From the NCBI GenBank assembly GCA_947628655.1, contig CANRAS010000002.1:1-64000 (forward strand): 64,000 bases of DNA. Reading direction: 5' to 3'. Position 1 is the stretch's first letter. The number at the start of each line of letters is the position of its first letter. This document shows, piece by piece, positions 25,312 to 33,676 of the stretch. The position numbers and the translations under genes are program-made. The notes under the pieces were generated by a model. The model saw only the letters and a list, made by a program, of their open reading frames with translations, had not been told where the DNA came from and searched no databases. The stretch is from an uncultured Clostridia bacterium. GTDB taxonomy: Bacteria > Bacillota > Clostridia > Oscillospirales > Ruminococcaceae.

Positions 25312-26913
25312 TTGCGAAAACTGAAGAAATACAAGCCCACCAAGTTCATGGCGAAAACATCCCACTACGATAAGGACGCCGCGGATTACGCCGTCATGTT
25401 CATCGAGTCGCTCTGCCATACAAAAGGGACATGGGCGGGTAAGCCTTTTGAACTGATCGACTGGCAGGAGCAGATCATCCGCGACCTGTTCGGCGTTCTG
25501 AAGCCCAACGGCTACCGCCAGTTCAACACGGCATACATCGAGATACCGAAGAAACAGGGCAAAAGCGAACTTGCGGCGGCTGTGGCGCTGCTTCTACTCT
25601 GTGGTGACGGTGAGGAACGCGCCGAAGTGTACGGATGCGCTGCAGATCGCAACCAGGCAAAAATCGTGTTCGATGTTGCCGTGGACATGGTGCGTTTCTG
25701 CCCGGCTCTCGCCAAGCGCGTGAAGATACTGGAGTCGCAGAAGAAGCTCGTGTATAAGCCGACCAATTCATCCTACCAGGTGCTTTCAGCGGACGTAGCG
25801 AACAAGCACGGCTTTAATACGCACGGCGTTATCTTTGATGAGCTGCATACGCAGCCGAACAGAAAGCTGTTTGACGTCATGCTGCAAGGTTCCGGCGATG
25901 CGAGGATGCAGCCGCTTTACTTCCTGATCACCACGGCGGGAAACGATACAAATTCCATCTGCTACGAGGTACATCAGAAAGCCCTGGACATCCAGGCGGG
26001 ACGGAAGGTCGATCCGACATTCTATTCCGTTATCTATGGTGCGGCAGAGGACGAGGACTGGACGGATCCGGAGGTCTGGAAGAAAGCCAATCCATCCCTC
26101 GGTATCACGGTCGGTATCGACAAGGTGAAAGCAGCGTGTGATTCAGCACAGCAGAATCCCGGCGAGGAGAACGCTTTCCGGCAGTTAAGGCTCAATCAAT
26201 GGGTGAAGCAGTCGGTGCGCTGGATGCCAATGGATAAATGGGATGCCTGCGCATTTGCTGTATCCGAGGACGATCTGGAAGGACGAATCTGCTACGGCGG
26301 TCTTGACCTTTCAAGCACCACGGACATCACGGCGTTCGTGTTGGTGTTCCCTCCGCAGGACGAAGAGGACAAATACAGTATCCTGCCGTACTTCTGGGTG
26401 CCGGAGGACACGCTTGACCTTCGTGTGAAGCGCGACCATGTTCCCTATGACCTTTGGGAGCGTCAGGGCTTGCTCATGACCACGGAGGGCAATGTGGTTC
26501 ATTACGGATACATCGAGAAATACATCGAACGGCTCGGAGAGCGGTTCAATATCCGTGAGATTGCTTTCGACCGATGGGGAGCCGTGCAGATGGTGCAGAA
26601 CCTTGAGGGCATGGGCTTCACGGTCGTGCCGTTCGGACAAGGCTTCAAGGATATGAGTCCGCCTACCAAGGAACTGATGAAGCTGACCTTGGAGGAGAAG
26701 ATCGCTCACGGCGGACATCCCATTTTGAGATGGATGATGGACAACATTTATATCCGCACCGATCCCGCCGGGAACATTAAGGCGGACAAGGAAAAATCGA
26801 CAGAAAAGATCGATGGCGCGATAGCGACCATCATGGGACTTGACCGTGCCATCCGCTGTGGGAACGACACGGGCGAAAGCGTATATGACACCAGGGGACT
26901 CCTGGTGTTTTAG
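25312..26913 (+). CDS. phage terminase large subunit
   Basis: 533 residues from TTG 25312 (GGGAGGTGG upstream; GTG 25303 is an alternative). The ATPase part has IEIPKKQGKSELAAAVAL (Walker A-like) and GVIFDELHTQ (Walker B and catalytic Glu), then TTAGNDTNS (coupling motif). The nuclease part has GLDLSSTTDITAFVL, FDRWGAVQMVQNLE and KEKSTEKIDGAIATIMGLDR, with acidic metal ligands. This is the HK97-like Terminase_1 family. It drives DNA packaging through the portal encoded next. Confidence 0.95.
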   Translation: MRKLKKYKPTKFMAKTSHYDKDAADYAVMFIESLCHTKGTWAGKPFELIDWQEQIIRDLFGVLKPNGYRQFNTAYIEIPKKQGKSELAAAVALLLLCGDGEERAEVYGCAADRNQAKIVFDVAVDMVRFCPALAKRVKILESQKKLVYKPTNSSYQVLSADVANKHGFNTHGVIFDELHTQPNRKLFDVMLQGSGDARMQPLYFLITTAGNDTNSICYEVHQKALDIQAGRKVDPTFYSVIYGAAEDEDWTDPEVWKKANPSLGITVGIDKVKAACDSAQQNPGEENAFRQLRLNQWVKQSVRWMPMDKWDACAFAVSEDDLEGRICYGGLDLSSTTDITAFVLVFPPQDEEDKYSILPYFWVPEDTLDLRVKRDHVPYDLWERQGLLMTTEGNVVHYGYIEKYIERLGERFNIREIAFDRWGAVQMVQNLEGMGFTVVPFGQGFKDMSPPTKELMKLTLEEKIAHGGHPILRWMMDNIYIRTDPAGNIKADKEKSTEKIDGAIATIMGLDRAIRCGNDTGESVYDTRGLLVF

Positions 26914-26931
26914 GAAGGAGCGTGATGTGAA

Positions 26932-28260
26932 ATGAGTATATTTTCGGGGCTTTTTAAGTCAAGGGACAAGCCTGTGAACAGGACTCCCGGCAGCAGCTAC
27001 ACTTTTTACCTCGGCGGTACTTCTTCCGGCAAGATCGTGAACGAGCGGAGTGCTATGCAGATGACGGCGGTGTATGCCTGTGTGCGTATCCTGTCTGAAG
27101 CCATCGCAGGGCTGCCGCTCCATATGTACCGATACCGGGAGGACGGTGGCAAGGAAAAAGCCATCGACCATCCGTTATACCTTCTGCTCCATGACGAGCC
27201 GAATCCTGAGATGAGTTCATTTGTGTTCCGAGAAACGCTGATGACTCATCTTTTGCTTTACGGAAACGCCTATGCGCAGATCATCCGCAACGGCAAGGAC
27301 GAGATCATCGGGCTATATCCGCTGATGGCGAACAAGATGACTGTCAACCGAGACACGGACGGCAGGCTCTACTACCAGTACCAGCGGTCATCCGATGAAG
27401 CGCAGACCATGAAGGGCGATACGGTCATATTAAGCCCGTCCGATGTGCTGCACATCCCCGGACTCGGCTTTGACGGGCTGGTCGGCTACTCGCCGATTGC
27501 GATGGCAAAGAACGCCATAGGGCTTGCGATTGCGACAGAGGAATACGGCAGCAAGTTCTTCGCAAACGGCGCGGCTCCCTCCGGCGTGTTGGAGCATCCC
27601 GGCACAATCAAGGACCCCAGCAAGGTGCGTGAAAGCTGGCAGCAGACCTTTGGAGGTTCGGCGAACAGCAACAAGATAGCCGTGCTGGAGGAAGGCATGA
27701 AATACACGCCAATCTCCATATCGCCGGAACAGGCGCAGTTCCTCGAAACACGCAAGTTCCAGATAAACGAGATAGCGAGGATTTTCCGTGTACCTCCCCA
27801 TATGGTAGGCGATCTGGAAAAAAGCAGTTTCTCCAACATAGAACAGCAGAGCCTTGAGTTCGTGAAGTACACGCTCGATCCCTGGGTGGTCAGATGGGAG
27901 CAGTCGATACAACGGTCGCTCCTGACCGCCGATGAGAAAAAGACATACTTCGTGAAGTTCAATGTGGAAGGACTGCTCCGCGGCGATTATCAAAGCCGCA
28001 TGAACGGCTATGCCACGGCAAGGCAGAACGGCTGGATGTCGGCAAACGATATCCGGGAACTGGAGAACCTCGACCGAATCCCCAAGGAGGACGGCGGCGA
28101 TCTCTACCTCGTAAACGGCAATATGCTCCCGCTGTCACAGGCGGGCGCTTTTGCAGATACAGAAAACAACGGAAAGGAGGACGAATCCGATGAAGAACAG
28201 GAAGTTCTGGAATTGGAAAAATCAGACGGACGAAGAACCATCCGAAGAGAGAGTTCTTGA
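26932..28260 (+). CDS. phage portal protein, HK97 family
   Basis: 442 residues. The sequence RSAMQMTAVYACVRILSEAI near the N-terminus, LLLYGNAYAQIIRNGKDEI, VLHIPGLGFDGLVGYSPIAM and KSSFSNIEQQSLEFVKYTL are typical of HK97-type portals, which form the dodecameric ring at the capsid vertex. GGAAGGAG precedes the ATG. Its 3' end overlaps the ClpP-type protease gene by 71 bases, an unusually long overlap but consistent with that gene's own ribosome site. Confidence 0.95.
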   Translation: MSIFSGLFKSRDKPVNRTPGSSYTFYLGGTSSGKIVNERSAMQMTAVYACVRILSEAIAGLPLHMYRYREDGGKEKAIDHPLYLLLHDEPNPEMSSFVFRETLMTHLLLYGNAYAQIIRNGKDEIIGLYPLMANKMTVNRDTDGRLYYQYQRSSDEAQTMKGDTVILSPSDVLHIPGLGFDGLVGYSPIAMAKNAIGLAIATEEYGSKFFANGAAPSGVLEHPGTIKDPSKVRESWQQTFGGSANSNKIAVLEEGMKYTPISISPEQAQFLETRKFQINEIARIFRVPPHMVGDLEKSSFSNIEQQSLEFVKYTLDPWVVRWEQSIQRSLLTADEKKTYFVKFNVEGLLRGDYQSRMNGYATARQNGWMSANDIRELENLDRIPKEDGGDLYLVNGNMLPLSQAGAFADTENNGKEDESDEEQEVLELEKSDGRRTIRRESS

Positions 28261-28915
28261 ACTGTACGGCACGATTGCCGAAGAAAGCTGGTTCGATGAC
28301 GATATCACGCCGGCAATGTTCAAGGAGGAGCTTTTCGCGGGCAGCGGTCCCATTACCATCTGGATCAACTCGCCCGGCGGCGATTGCATCGCGGCCAGTC
28401 AGATTTACACCATGCTGATGGACTATAAGGGCGATGTGACCGTCAAGGTGGACGGTATCGCGGCGTCTGCGGCATCGGTGGTCGCTATGGCGGGAACGAA
28501 GGTGCTGATGGCTCCTACCGCTCTGATGATGATCCATAACCCGGCAACGATGGCGTTCGGCGATCATGTGGACATGGAAAAGGCAATCGATATGCTTTCC
28601 GAGGTCAAGGAAAGCATCATCAATGCCTACGAGATCAAGACGGGGCTGCCGCATAAGCAGCTTGCCCGCATGATGGACGATACCACCTGGATGAACGCCA
28701 GGAAAGCCATCGAACTTGGATTTGCGGACGATATCCTGACGGATGCCAAGCGCGAATCCGCAGCGGACACAGAGGGCTACGAGTTCTCCGCATCAGCGGT
28801 GGAACGCTCCCTCATCAACAAGATTTCCGGCAAGGCGAATGCAAAGCCGGAAAGGAAACCCGAAGGACGCCCGGTCGATGAACTGAGGGCGTCTCTTTAC
28901 AAAAAACTGCTTTAA
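28190..28915 (+). CDS. ClpP-like capsid maturation protease
   Basis: 241 residues from ATG 28190, with AAAGGAGG ten or so bases upstream. ClpP-fold features: ITIWINSPGGDCIAASQIY, the nucleophile segment VDGIAASAASVVAMAG, the His segment ALMMIHNPATMAFGDH, and DDTTWMNARKAIELGFADDI. It cleaves the capsid scaffold or N-terminal part during procapsid maturation. The position between portal and capsid genes is standard. Confidence 0.93.
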   Translation: MKNRKFWNWKNQTDEEPSEERVLELYGTIAEESWFDDDITPAMFKEELFAGSGPITIWINSPGGDCIAASQIYTMLMDYKGDVTVKVDGIAASAASVVAMAGTKVLMAPTALMMIHNPATMAFGDHVDMEKAIDMLSEVKESIINAYEIKTGLPHKQLARMMDDTTWMNARKAIELGFADDILTDAKRESAADTEGYEFSASAVERSLINKISGKANAKPERKPEGRPVDELRASLYKKLL

Positions 28916-28933
28916 GCAAGGAGGATTTTTACC

Positions 28934-30121
28934 ATGACTATTACAGAGATGAGAAACAAGAGAGCCAAGCTGTGGAACACGATGGAGGGATTCCTCGATA
29001 CCCACAGGAACGAAATGGGAGTGCTGTCCGCCGAGGACGATGCCACCTACTCCAAGATGGAGCATGACCTGGACAGCCTCACCAACGAGATCAAGCGCAT
29101 GGAGCGCAGGGACGCCATCGAAGCGGAGCTTTCCAAGCCCGTGAACCAGCCTCTCATCGGGACTCCCGAAAAGGCCGCATCCCTCAAGCCCGAAAAGACC
29201 AGGCGCGCGTCCGATGCGTACAAGGAGGACTTCGACCGCCATCTTCGCGGCAAGATTCTCGTCCACAATGTGCTGTCCGAAGGCACCGATGCTGACGGCG
29301 GTTACCTCGTGCCGGAGGATTTCGAGCGCGATATCGTGTCTGCGCTTGAGCAGGAGAATGTGATCCGTTCCCTCGCCAAGATCATCACCACACAGCACGA
29401 GCGCAAGATTCCCGTTGCGACCGGGCATTCCGTTGCACAGTGGACTGCGGAGAACGCTGCCTACACCGAGAGCAATCCGACCTTCGGTCAGAAGCAGATT
29501 GATGCGTTCAAGCTGACCGACCTCTGCCGCGTGAGCGTGGAGCTTCTCCAGGATGCCGCTTTCGACATTGAGGACTATCTCATGAAGGAGTTTGCGAGGG
29601 CGTTCGGAATTGCCGAGGAGGAAGCCTTCTGCGTGGGTACCGGCACCAATCAGCCTACGGGTATCTTTACCGCAAGCGGCGGTACTGTCGGAGTTACGGC
29701 GGCTGCAAACAACGCCATCACTGCGGACGAGCTTATCAGCCTTGTCTATGCGCTCAAGGCTCCGTACCGCAGGAACGCAAAGTTCCTCATGAACGATGCG
29801 ACCATCTCCGCCATCCGCAAGCTGAAGGACGGCAACGGCGTGTACCTGTGGCAGCCTTCCCTCCAGGCGGGTGAGCCTGACAAGCTGCTCGGCTACGACC
29901 TCTATACCTCTCCGTATGTTCCTACGATGGCATCTTCGGCGTACACCGTGGCGTTCGGCGATTTCAAGAACTACTGGATCGGCGACCGCGCAGGCAGAAC
30001 CGTGCAGCGTCTGAACGAACTGTACGCCACCAACGGCCAGATCGGCTATGTGGCTACGGAGCGTGTGGACGGCAAGGTCATCCTCGCAGAGGGCATCCAG
30101 CTCCTGCAGATGAAGTCTTAA
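28934..30121 (+). CDS. HK97-fold major capsid protein
   Basis: 395 residues. The N-terminal ~110 residues are a helical, charged delta/scaffold domain (TITEMRNKRAKLWNTMEGFL; LDSLTNEIKRMERR). The fold domain begins near GTDADGGYLVPEDFERDIV and continues through RKIPVATGHSVAQW, VGTGTNQPTGIF, AKFLMNDATISAIRKLKD and LLGYDLYTSPYVP. The scaffold part is probably removed by the adjacent protease. AAGGAGG precedes the ATG. Confidence 0.95.
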   Translation: MTITEMRNKRAKLWNTMEGFLDTHRNEMGVLSAEDDATYSKMEHDLDSLTNEIKRMERRDAIEAELSKPVNQPLIGTPEKAASLKPEKTRRASDAYKEDFDRHLRGKILVHNVLSEGTDADGGYLVPEDFERDIVSALEQENVIRSLAKIITTQHERKIPVATGHSVAQWTAENAAYTESNPTFGQKQIDAFKLTDLCRVSVELLQDAAFDIEDYLMKEFARAFGIAEEEAFCVGTGTNQPTGIFTASGGTVGVTAAANNAITADELISLVYALKAPYRRNAKFLMNDATISAIRKLKDGNGVYLWQPSLQAGEPDKLLGYDLYTSPYVPTMASSAYTVAFGDFKNYWIGDRAGRTVQRLNELYATNGQIGYVATERVDGKVILAEGIQLLQMKS

Positions 30122-30134
30122 GGAGGGCAAGGCC

Positions 30135-30797
30135 ATGAGTGAGTACAACGCAAAGAACTATACCGAACAGGGCGGCGAAGTTACCCACATCGGCGGCGTG
30201 TTGGAGTTCGGGGAGGGCGCGTCCCTCTCCGGCTTCCCCGGTGCGGAAAACATCAAGCCCAAGACAACCAATACTGCGGCGGATATACGTGCAGACCTTA
30301 ACGCTCTTATCGCCAAGCTGAAGAACGCAGGTCTTGTAATTCCCGATGCGTGGAGCGTATCCGTGCTTGCCTGCCCGACTCCGGCATTCATGCCGACTTC
30401 GGAAACGGCTGCAAACAGCGGTCACGCTACTGTTGCCATTGACGGGACGGCGATCACCATCACGCTTGACTGCGAGGTAAAAGACCTGGCTGTTGCGGAT
30501 CACGGCTCGACCTGGGGCAAGCATAAGTGGCTGGGCTTTGGAGTCCGCACGGGGCTTGGTAGCATCGAGGGCGTGAAGTTCACGGACGATACCGGCGCAG
30601 AAGCCACGCTTGCATCTGATGACGCAACCGAGGCAACCGCACTCGGCCTTTCCGCAGGCGATTTCGTCCTTTATATCAAGGCGGAGGATGCAAAGTACCT
30701 GGCCGGGGAGAAATCGTTCACGCTGTGGGCTGACAGCTACGCGAAAACGGAGTTCACGATGCAGATCGTGGAAACAAAGCCTGCGGCATCGGCTTAA
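30135..30797 (+). CDS. phage head fibre / decoration protein
   Basis: 220 residues. The start (YNAKNYTEQGGEVTHIGGVL, then EFGEGASLSGFPG) matches head fibre proteins encoded right after the capsid gene in Firmicute phages. A helical segment (ADIRADLNALIAKLKNAGLV) leads to a beta-rich C-terminal domain (SGHATVAIDGTAITITLD; GDFVLYIKAEDAKYLAGEK). It probably decorates the capsid surface. Confidence 0.8.
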   Translation: MSEYNAKNYTEQGGEVTHIGGVLEFGEGASLSGFPGAENIKPKTTNTAADIRADLNALIAKLKNAGLVIPDAWSVSVLACPTPAFMPTSETAANSGHATVAIDGTAITITLDCEVKDLAVADHGSTWGKHKWLGFGVRTGLGSIEGVKFTDDTGAEATLASDDATEATALGLSAGDFVLYIKAEDAKYLAGEKSFTLWADSYAKTEFTMQIVETKPAASA

Positions 30798-30815
30798 GGA
30801 AAGGAGGCGGCGGTG

Positions 30816-31127
30816 ATGGATACTCTGCTCGAAAAGGTAAAAGCCAATCTGATACTGGAGCATTCGGCGGATGATGAGCTGCTTTCGCAGTACATTACCG
30901 CCGCCGTTTCCTACGCGGAGAGCTACCAGCATATCGCGGAGGGCTATTATTCCGAGAACGCCATGCCCGCGACTACGGAGCAGGCTGTCATCATGCTGGC
31001 AAGCCACTTCTATGAATCAAGGGACGGCTCCACGGGCGGCTTCTTCGCCGACAACACGAATGCGGCGCAGCAGGTTTGGAACACGGTCAACCTCCTCCTT
31101 CGGCTCGACCGGGATTGGAAGGTGTGA
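30816..31127 (+). CDS. head-tail connector (gp6-like adaptor)
   Basis: 103 residues, all-helical: LLEKVKANLILEHSADDELL, YITAAVSYAESYQHIAEGYY, TEQAVIMLASHFYESRDGS. This is the gp6/YqbG-like adaptor pattern. ATG 30816 is preferred over GTG 30813 by spacing from AAAGGAGG. It binds the portal ring and starts the head-tail joining cluster. Confidence 0.88.
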   Translation: MDTLLEKVKANLILEHSADDELLSQYITAAVSYAESYQHIAEGYYSENAMPATTEQAVIMLASHFYESRDGSTGGFFADNTNAAQQVWNTVNLLLRLDRDWKV

Positions 31128-31129
31128 CT

Positions 31130-31462
31130 ATGAGTTTCGGAAAGATGAACAGCTTCATCACCATCGTGGAGAAACAGCATACCACGGACGATGAGGGCTT
31201 TAAGACGGAAACGGATGTGACCGTTGCCGAGGTACGCGCCTACAGGGAAGGTCGGCACGGCAGCGAGAAATGGGCGAACATGGCTCAGTTCTCGACCGCC
31301 ACCGACCTTTTTCGTTTCCGCGTGATACCGAATGTCACGGTCACTACGGAAATGAAGATACTCTGCGACGGGCATACATTCGAGATTTTCTCGGTGGAGG
31401 ATGTCAAAGGACGCGGTATGTATCTGGAGGCGTTGGTGCAGGAGGTGAAACAGAGTGGCTAA
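31130..31462 (+). CDS. phage head closure / head-tail adaptor protein
   Basis: 110 residues from ATG 31130, two bases after the connector stop. Beta-rich sequence (FITIVEKQHTTDDEGFKTET, RVIPNVTVTTEMKILCDGHT, FEIFSVEDVKGRGMYLEALV) is characteristic of SPP1 gp16/HK97 head-closure proteins. Position between connector and gp10-like gene agrees. Confidence 0.88.
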   Translation: MSFGKMNSFITIVEKQHTTDDEGFKTETDVTVAEVRAYREGRHGSEKWANMAQFSTATDLFRFRVIPNVTVTTEMKILCDGHTFEIFSVEDVKGRGMYLEALVQEVKQSG

Positions 31463-31886
31463 AGCGACATTCAAGATGCCGGAGGAGTTCCTCATGAAGG
31501 TATCCAAACTGGCGGACAGGACGGACGAGATACTTCCGAAGGTGCTGGAAGCGGGTGCGGAGGTCGTTGAGGGCAAGGTGCGCTCCAACCTGGCGTCCGT
31601 TATCGGCAAAGGCACGAAAGAGCCGTCACGCTCCACGGGACAGCTTTTGTCCGCTCTCGGCACTTCGCCTGCCCTGCAGGATGGGAACGGCGATTTCAAT
31701 GTGAAGGTCGGCTTTGCCGAACCGAGGTCTGACGGCGAGAGCAATGCCAAGATAGCGACCATACTCGAATACGGTAAAAGCGGACAGCCTGCAAGGCCGT
31801 TCCTAAAGCCTGCGAAGTCGGCATCGAAGAACGCCTGCATCGAAGCGATGAAGGCAAAACTGGAATCGGAGGTGAACGGCATATGA
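31455..31886 (+). CDS. HK97 gp10-like tail/neck protein
   Basis: 143 residues from GTG 31455 with AGGAGGTG upstream, overlapping the head-closure gene by eight bases. EEFLMKVSKLADRTDEILPK, VLEAGAEVVEGKVRSNL, ATILEYGKSGQPARPFLKPA match the gp10 family, which joins head and tail. The stop overlaps the next start (ATGA). Confidence 0.88.
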   Translation: MAKATFKMPEEFLMKVSKLADRTDEILPKVLEAGAEVVEGKVRSNLASVIGKGTKEPSRSTGQLLSALGTSPALQDGNGDFNVKVGFAEPRSDGESNAKIATILEYGKSGQPARPFLKPAKSASKNACIEAMKAKLESEVNGI

Positions 31887-32224
31887 GCCTGTTATCGGAA
31901 ATAAAGACCGTGGTCACGGACTGCGACCTGCCTGTGGAGACGGGCGTGTTTTCGGACGAGCCGCCGGATGAATATGTGGTGGTGACTCCGCTTGCGGACA
32001 CCTACGGACTTCATGCGGACGATGCTCCCGGATACGAGACGCAGGAGGCAAGGCTCTCCCTGTTCTCCAAGGGCAATTATATGCAGCGGAAGAAGCGGCT
32101 CTGCAAGGCTCTTCTTACCGCTGATTTTGTTATCACGGAAAGGCGGTACATCGGACACGAGGACGATACCGGCTACCATCACTACGCCATTGACGTGGCG
32201 AAACTTTATGAAACGGAGGATTGA
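31883..32224 (+). CDS. phage tail terminator / minor tail protein
   Basis: 113 residues. SLLSEIKTVVTDCDLPVETG, EYVVVTPLADTYGLHADD, YETQEARLSLFSKGNYMQRK and HYAIDVAKLYE give a small alpha/beta protein, in the slot of the tail terminator between gp10-like and major tail genes. It likely caps the tail tube; assignment rests mainly on gene order. Confidence 0.8.
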   Translation: MSLLSEIKTVVTDCDLPVETGVFSDEPPDEYVVVTPLADTYGLHADDAPGYETQEARLSLFSKGNYMQRKKRLCKALLTADFVITERRYIGHEDDTGYHHYAIDVAKLYETED

Positions 32225-32229
32225 ACATT

Positions 32230-33084
32230 ATGGCAACAATCGGTCTTGATAAACTTTTCTATTCCAAGATCACGGAGGACGCAAGCGGCAACGAGACCTA
32301 CGGCGCTCCCGTGTCCCTTGCCAAGGCAATGACAGCGGAACTGTCCGTGGAGCTTGCCGAGGCTACGCTCTACGCCGATGACGGCGCGGCGGAGGTCGTG
32401 AAGGAGTTTCAGAGCGGGACGCTCTCCCTCGGCGTGGACAATATCGGCCTTGCGGTGGCTGCCGACCTTACGGGCGCGACCATCGACAACAATAACGTGC
32501 TGGTATCCGCATCCGAGGACGGCGGCGATCCCGTGGCTATCGGTTTCCGTGCGAAGAAGGCGAACGGCAAGTACCGCTACTTCTGGCTCTACCGCGTGAA
32601 GTTCGGCATCCCTTCCACCAACCTTACCACCAAGGGCGAGAGCATCGAGTTCTCCACGCCTACCATCGAGGGTACGGTCTACCGCAGGAACAAGGTGGAC
32701 GGGCTTGGCAACCATCCCTGGAAAGCGGAGGTGTCCGAGGACGATTCCGGCGTTCCGGCAACGACCATCAGCAACTGGTATTCGAGCGTCTATGAGCCTG
32801 TGTATCCCACGCCGACTTTGACGGCTCTGACCATCGGTTCGCTGTCCCTCTCGCCGTCCTTTAACTCCGCCGTGACGGAATACACGGCTACGACCAATAA
32901 CGCCACGAACGCGGTATCCGCTACGGCGTCTACGGGAGCGACCGCGACCATCACGGCGAACGGCACGGCTATCGACAGCGGGGACTCCGTCACCTGGCAC
33001 ACGGGTACGAACACCGTGGTCATCGTAGTCGTTGAAGGTTCCGTATCCAAGACCTATACGGTCACAGTAACGAAGGGGGCGTAA
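32230..33084 (+). CDS. major tail protein with C-terminal Ig-like domain
   Basis: 284 residues from ATG 32230. The N-terminal ~190 residues (MATIGLDKLFYSKITEDASG; SVELAEATLYADDGAAEVVK; SLGVDNIGLAVAADLTGATI; RRNKVDGLGNHPWKAEV) form the tail-tube domain. The C-terminal ~90 residues, starting at TPTLTALTIGSLSLSPSFNS and ending SKTYTVTVTKGA, are a cadherin-like/Big beta-sandwich that would project from the tail surface, possibly for weak carbohydrate binding. Confidence 0.92.
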   Translation: MATIGLDKLFYSKITEDASGNETYGAPVSLAKAMTAELSVELAEATLYADDGAAEVVKEFQSGTLSLGVDNIGLAVAADLTGATIDNNNVLVSASEDGGDPVAIGFRAKKANGKYRYFWLYRVKFGIPSTNLTTKGESIEFSTPTIEGTVYRRNKVDGLGNHPWKAEVSEDDSGVPATTISNWYSSVYEPVYPTPTLTALTIGSLSLSPSFNSAVTEYTATTNNATNAVSATASTGATATITANGTAIDSGDSVTWHTGTNTVVIVVVEGSVSKTYTVTVTKGA

Positions 33085-33087
33085 GAC

Positions 33088-33468
33088 ATGGATGAAAGAA
33101 GCGCAATCGTAAAAATCGGCGGCCAGGAGTACGAGATGCTCCTCACCACCAAAGCAACAAAGGAGATCGCCGGACGCTACGGCGGCCTTGAGAACCTGGG
33201 CGATAAGCTGATGAAGTCGGAGAACTTCGAGATGGCTCTCGATGAGATCGTGTGGCTCATCACGCTGCTCTGCAACCAAACAATCCTTGTGCATAACCTC
33301 AAGCATCCCGATGAGAAAAAGCCGGAACTGACCACGGAGGAGGTCGAGCTACTCACCTCGCCGATGGAACTGACGGATTACAAGGACGCCATCATGGAGG
33401 CTATGTACAGAGGAACGAAACGCAATATCGAAAGCGAGACAGACTCAAAAAACGCACAGGTCGGGTAA
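33088..33468 (+). CDS. tail assembly chaperone, unshifted product (G-like)
   Basis: 126 residues. KIGGQEYEMLLTTKATKEIA, RYGGLENLGDKLMKSENFEM and LITLLCNQTILVHNLKHPDE are typical of the first tail assembly chaperone of siphophages. It ends 15 bases after an A_AAA_AAC slip site from which ribosomes can move to the -1 frame and make a longer product. It helps polymerise the tail on the tape measure. Confidence 0.9.
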   Translation: MDERSAIVKIGGQEYEMLLTTKATKEIAGRYGGLENLGDKLMKSENFEMALDEIVWLITLLCNQTILVHNLKHPDEKKPELTTEEVELLTSPMELTDYKDAIMEAMYRGTKRNIESETDSKNAQVG

Positions 33469-33656
33469 GTGACGAAGAGTTATTTACCCGGCTGTTATAT
33501 TACGGCATCGGTCAGCTTCATCTTACGCAGGATGAGTTCTGGCTGATGCCGTTCGGTCTGTTTATGGATTTATGGGAATGCCATAAGCAGTTTAGCGGCA
33601 TATCGAAGCCGAAACAGAATCTCACGATTGACGATGTTATTCCCTACGGAATCTGA
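33088..33656 (+). CDS. tail assembly chaperone, -1 frameshift product (GT-like)
   Basis: About 189 residues if ribosomes slip at 33447-33453. The -1 frame after the slip is open for 67 codons (RTGRVSDEELFTRLLYYG; QLHLTQDEFWLMPFGLFMDL; ISKPKQNLTIDDVIPYGI) and stops at 33654-33656, 20 bases before the tape measure start. There is no ribosome site for this segment alone, so frameshifting is the natural way to express it, as in lambda G/GT. Confidence 0.85.
33447..33453 (+). promoter_or_regulatory. programmed -1 ribosomal frameshift site
   Basis: The heptamer A_AAA_AAC lies in the correct phase (tcA AAA AAC) fifteen bases before the zero-frame stop (33466-33468) and at the very start of overlap use of the -1 frame. 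X_XXY_YYZ heptamers of this kind are the known slip sites in siphophage tail chaperone genes. Confidence 0.85.
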
Positions 33657-33676
33657 CGGGAAGGAGGTAAAGACGC

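Noticed and set aside
28793-30148. 451-residue minus-strand open frame opposite the capsid gene
   Set aside because: It is antisense to a clear HK97 capsid gene, has no ribosome site or family resemblance, and reflects GC-rich codon bias.
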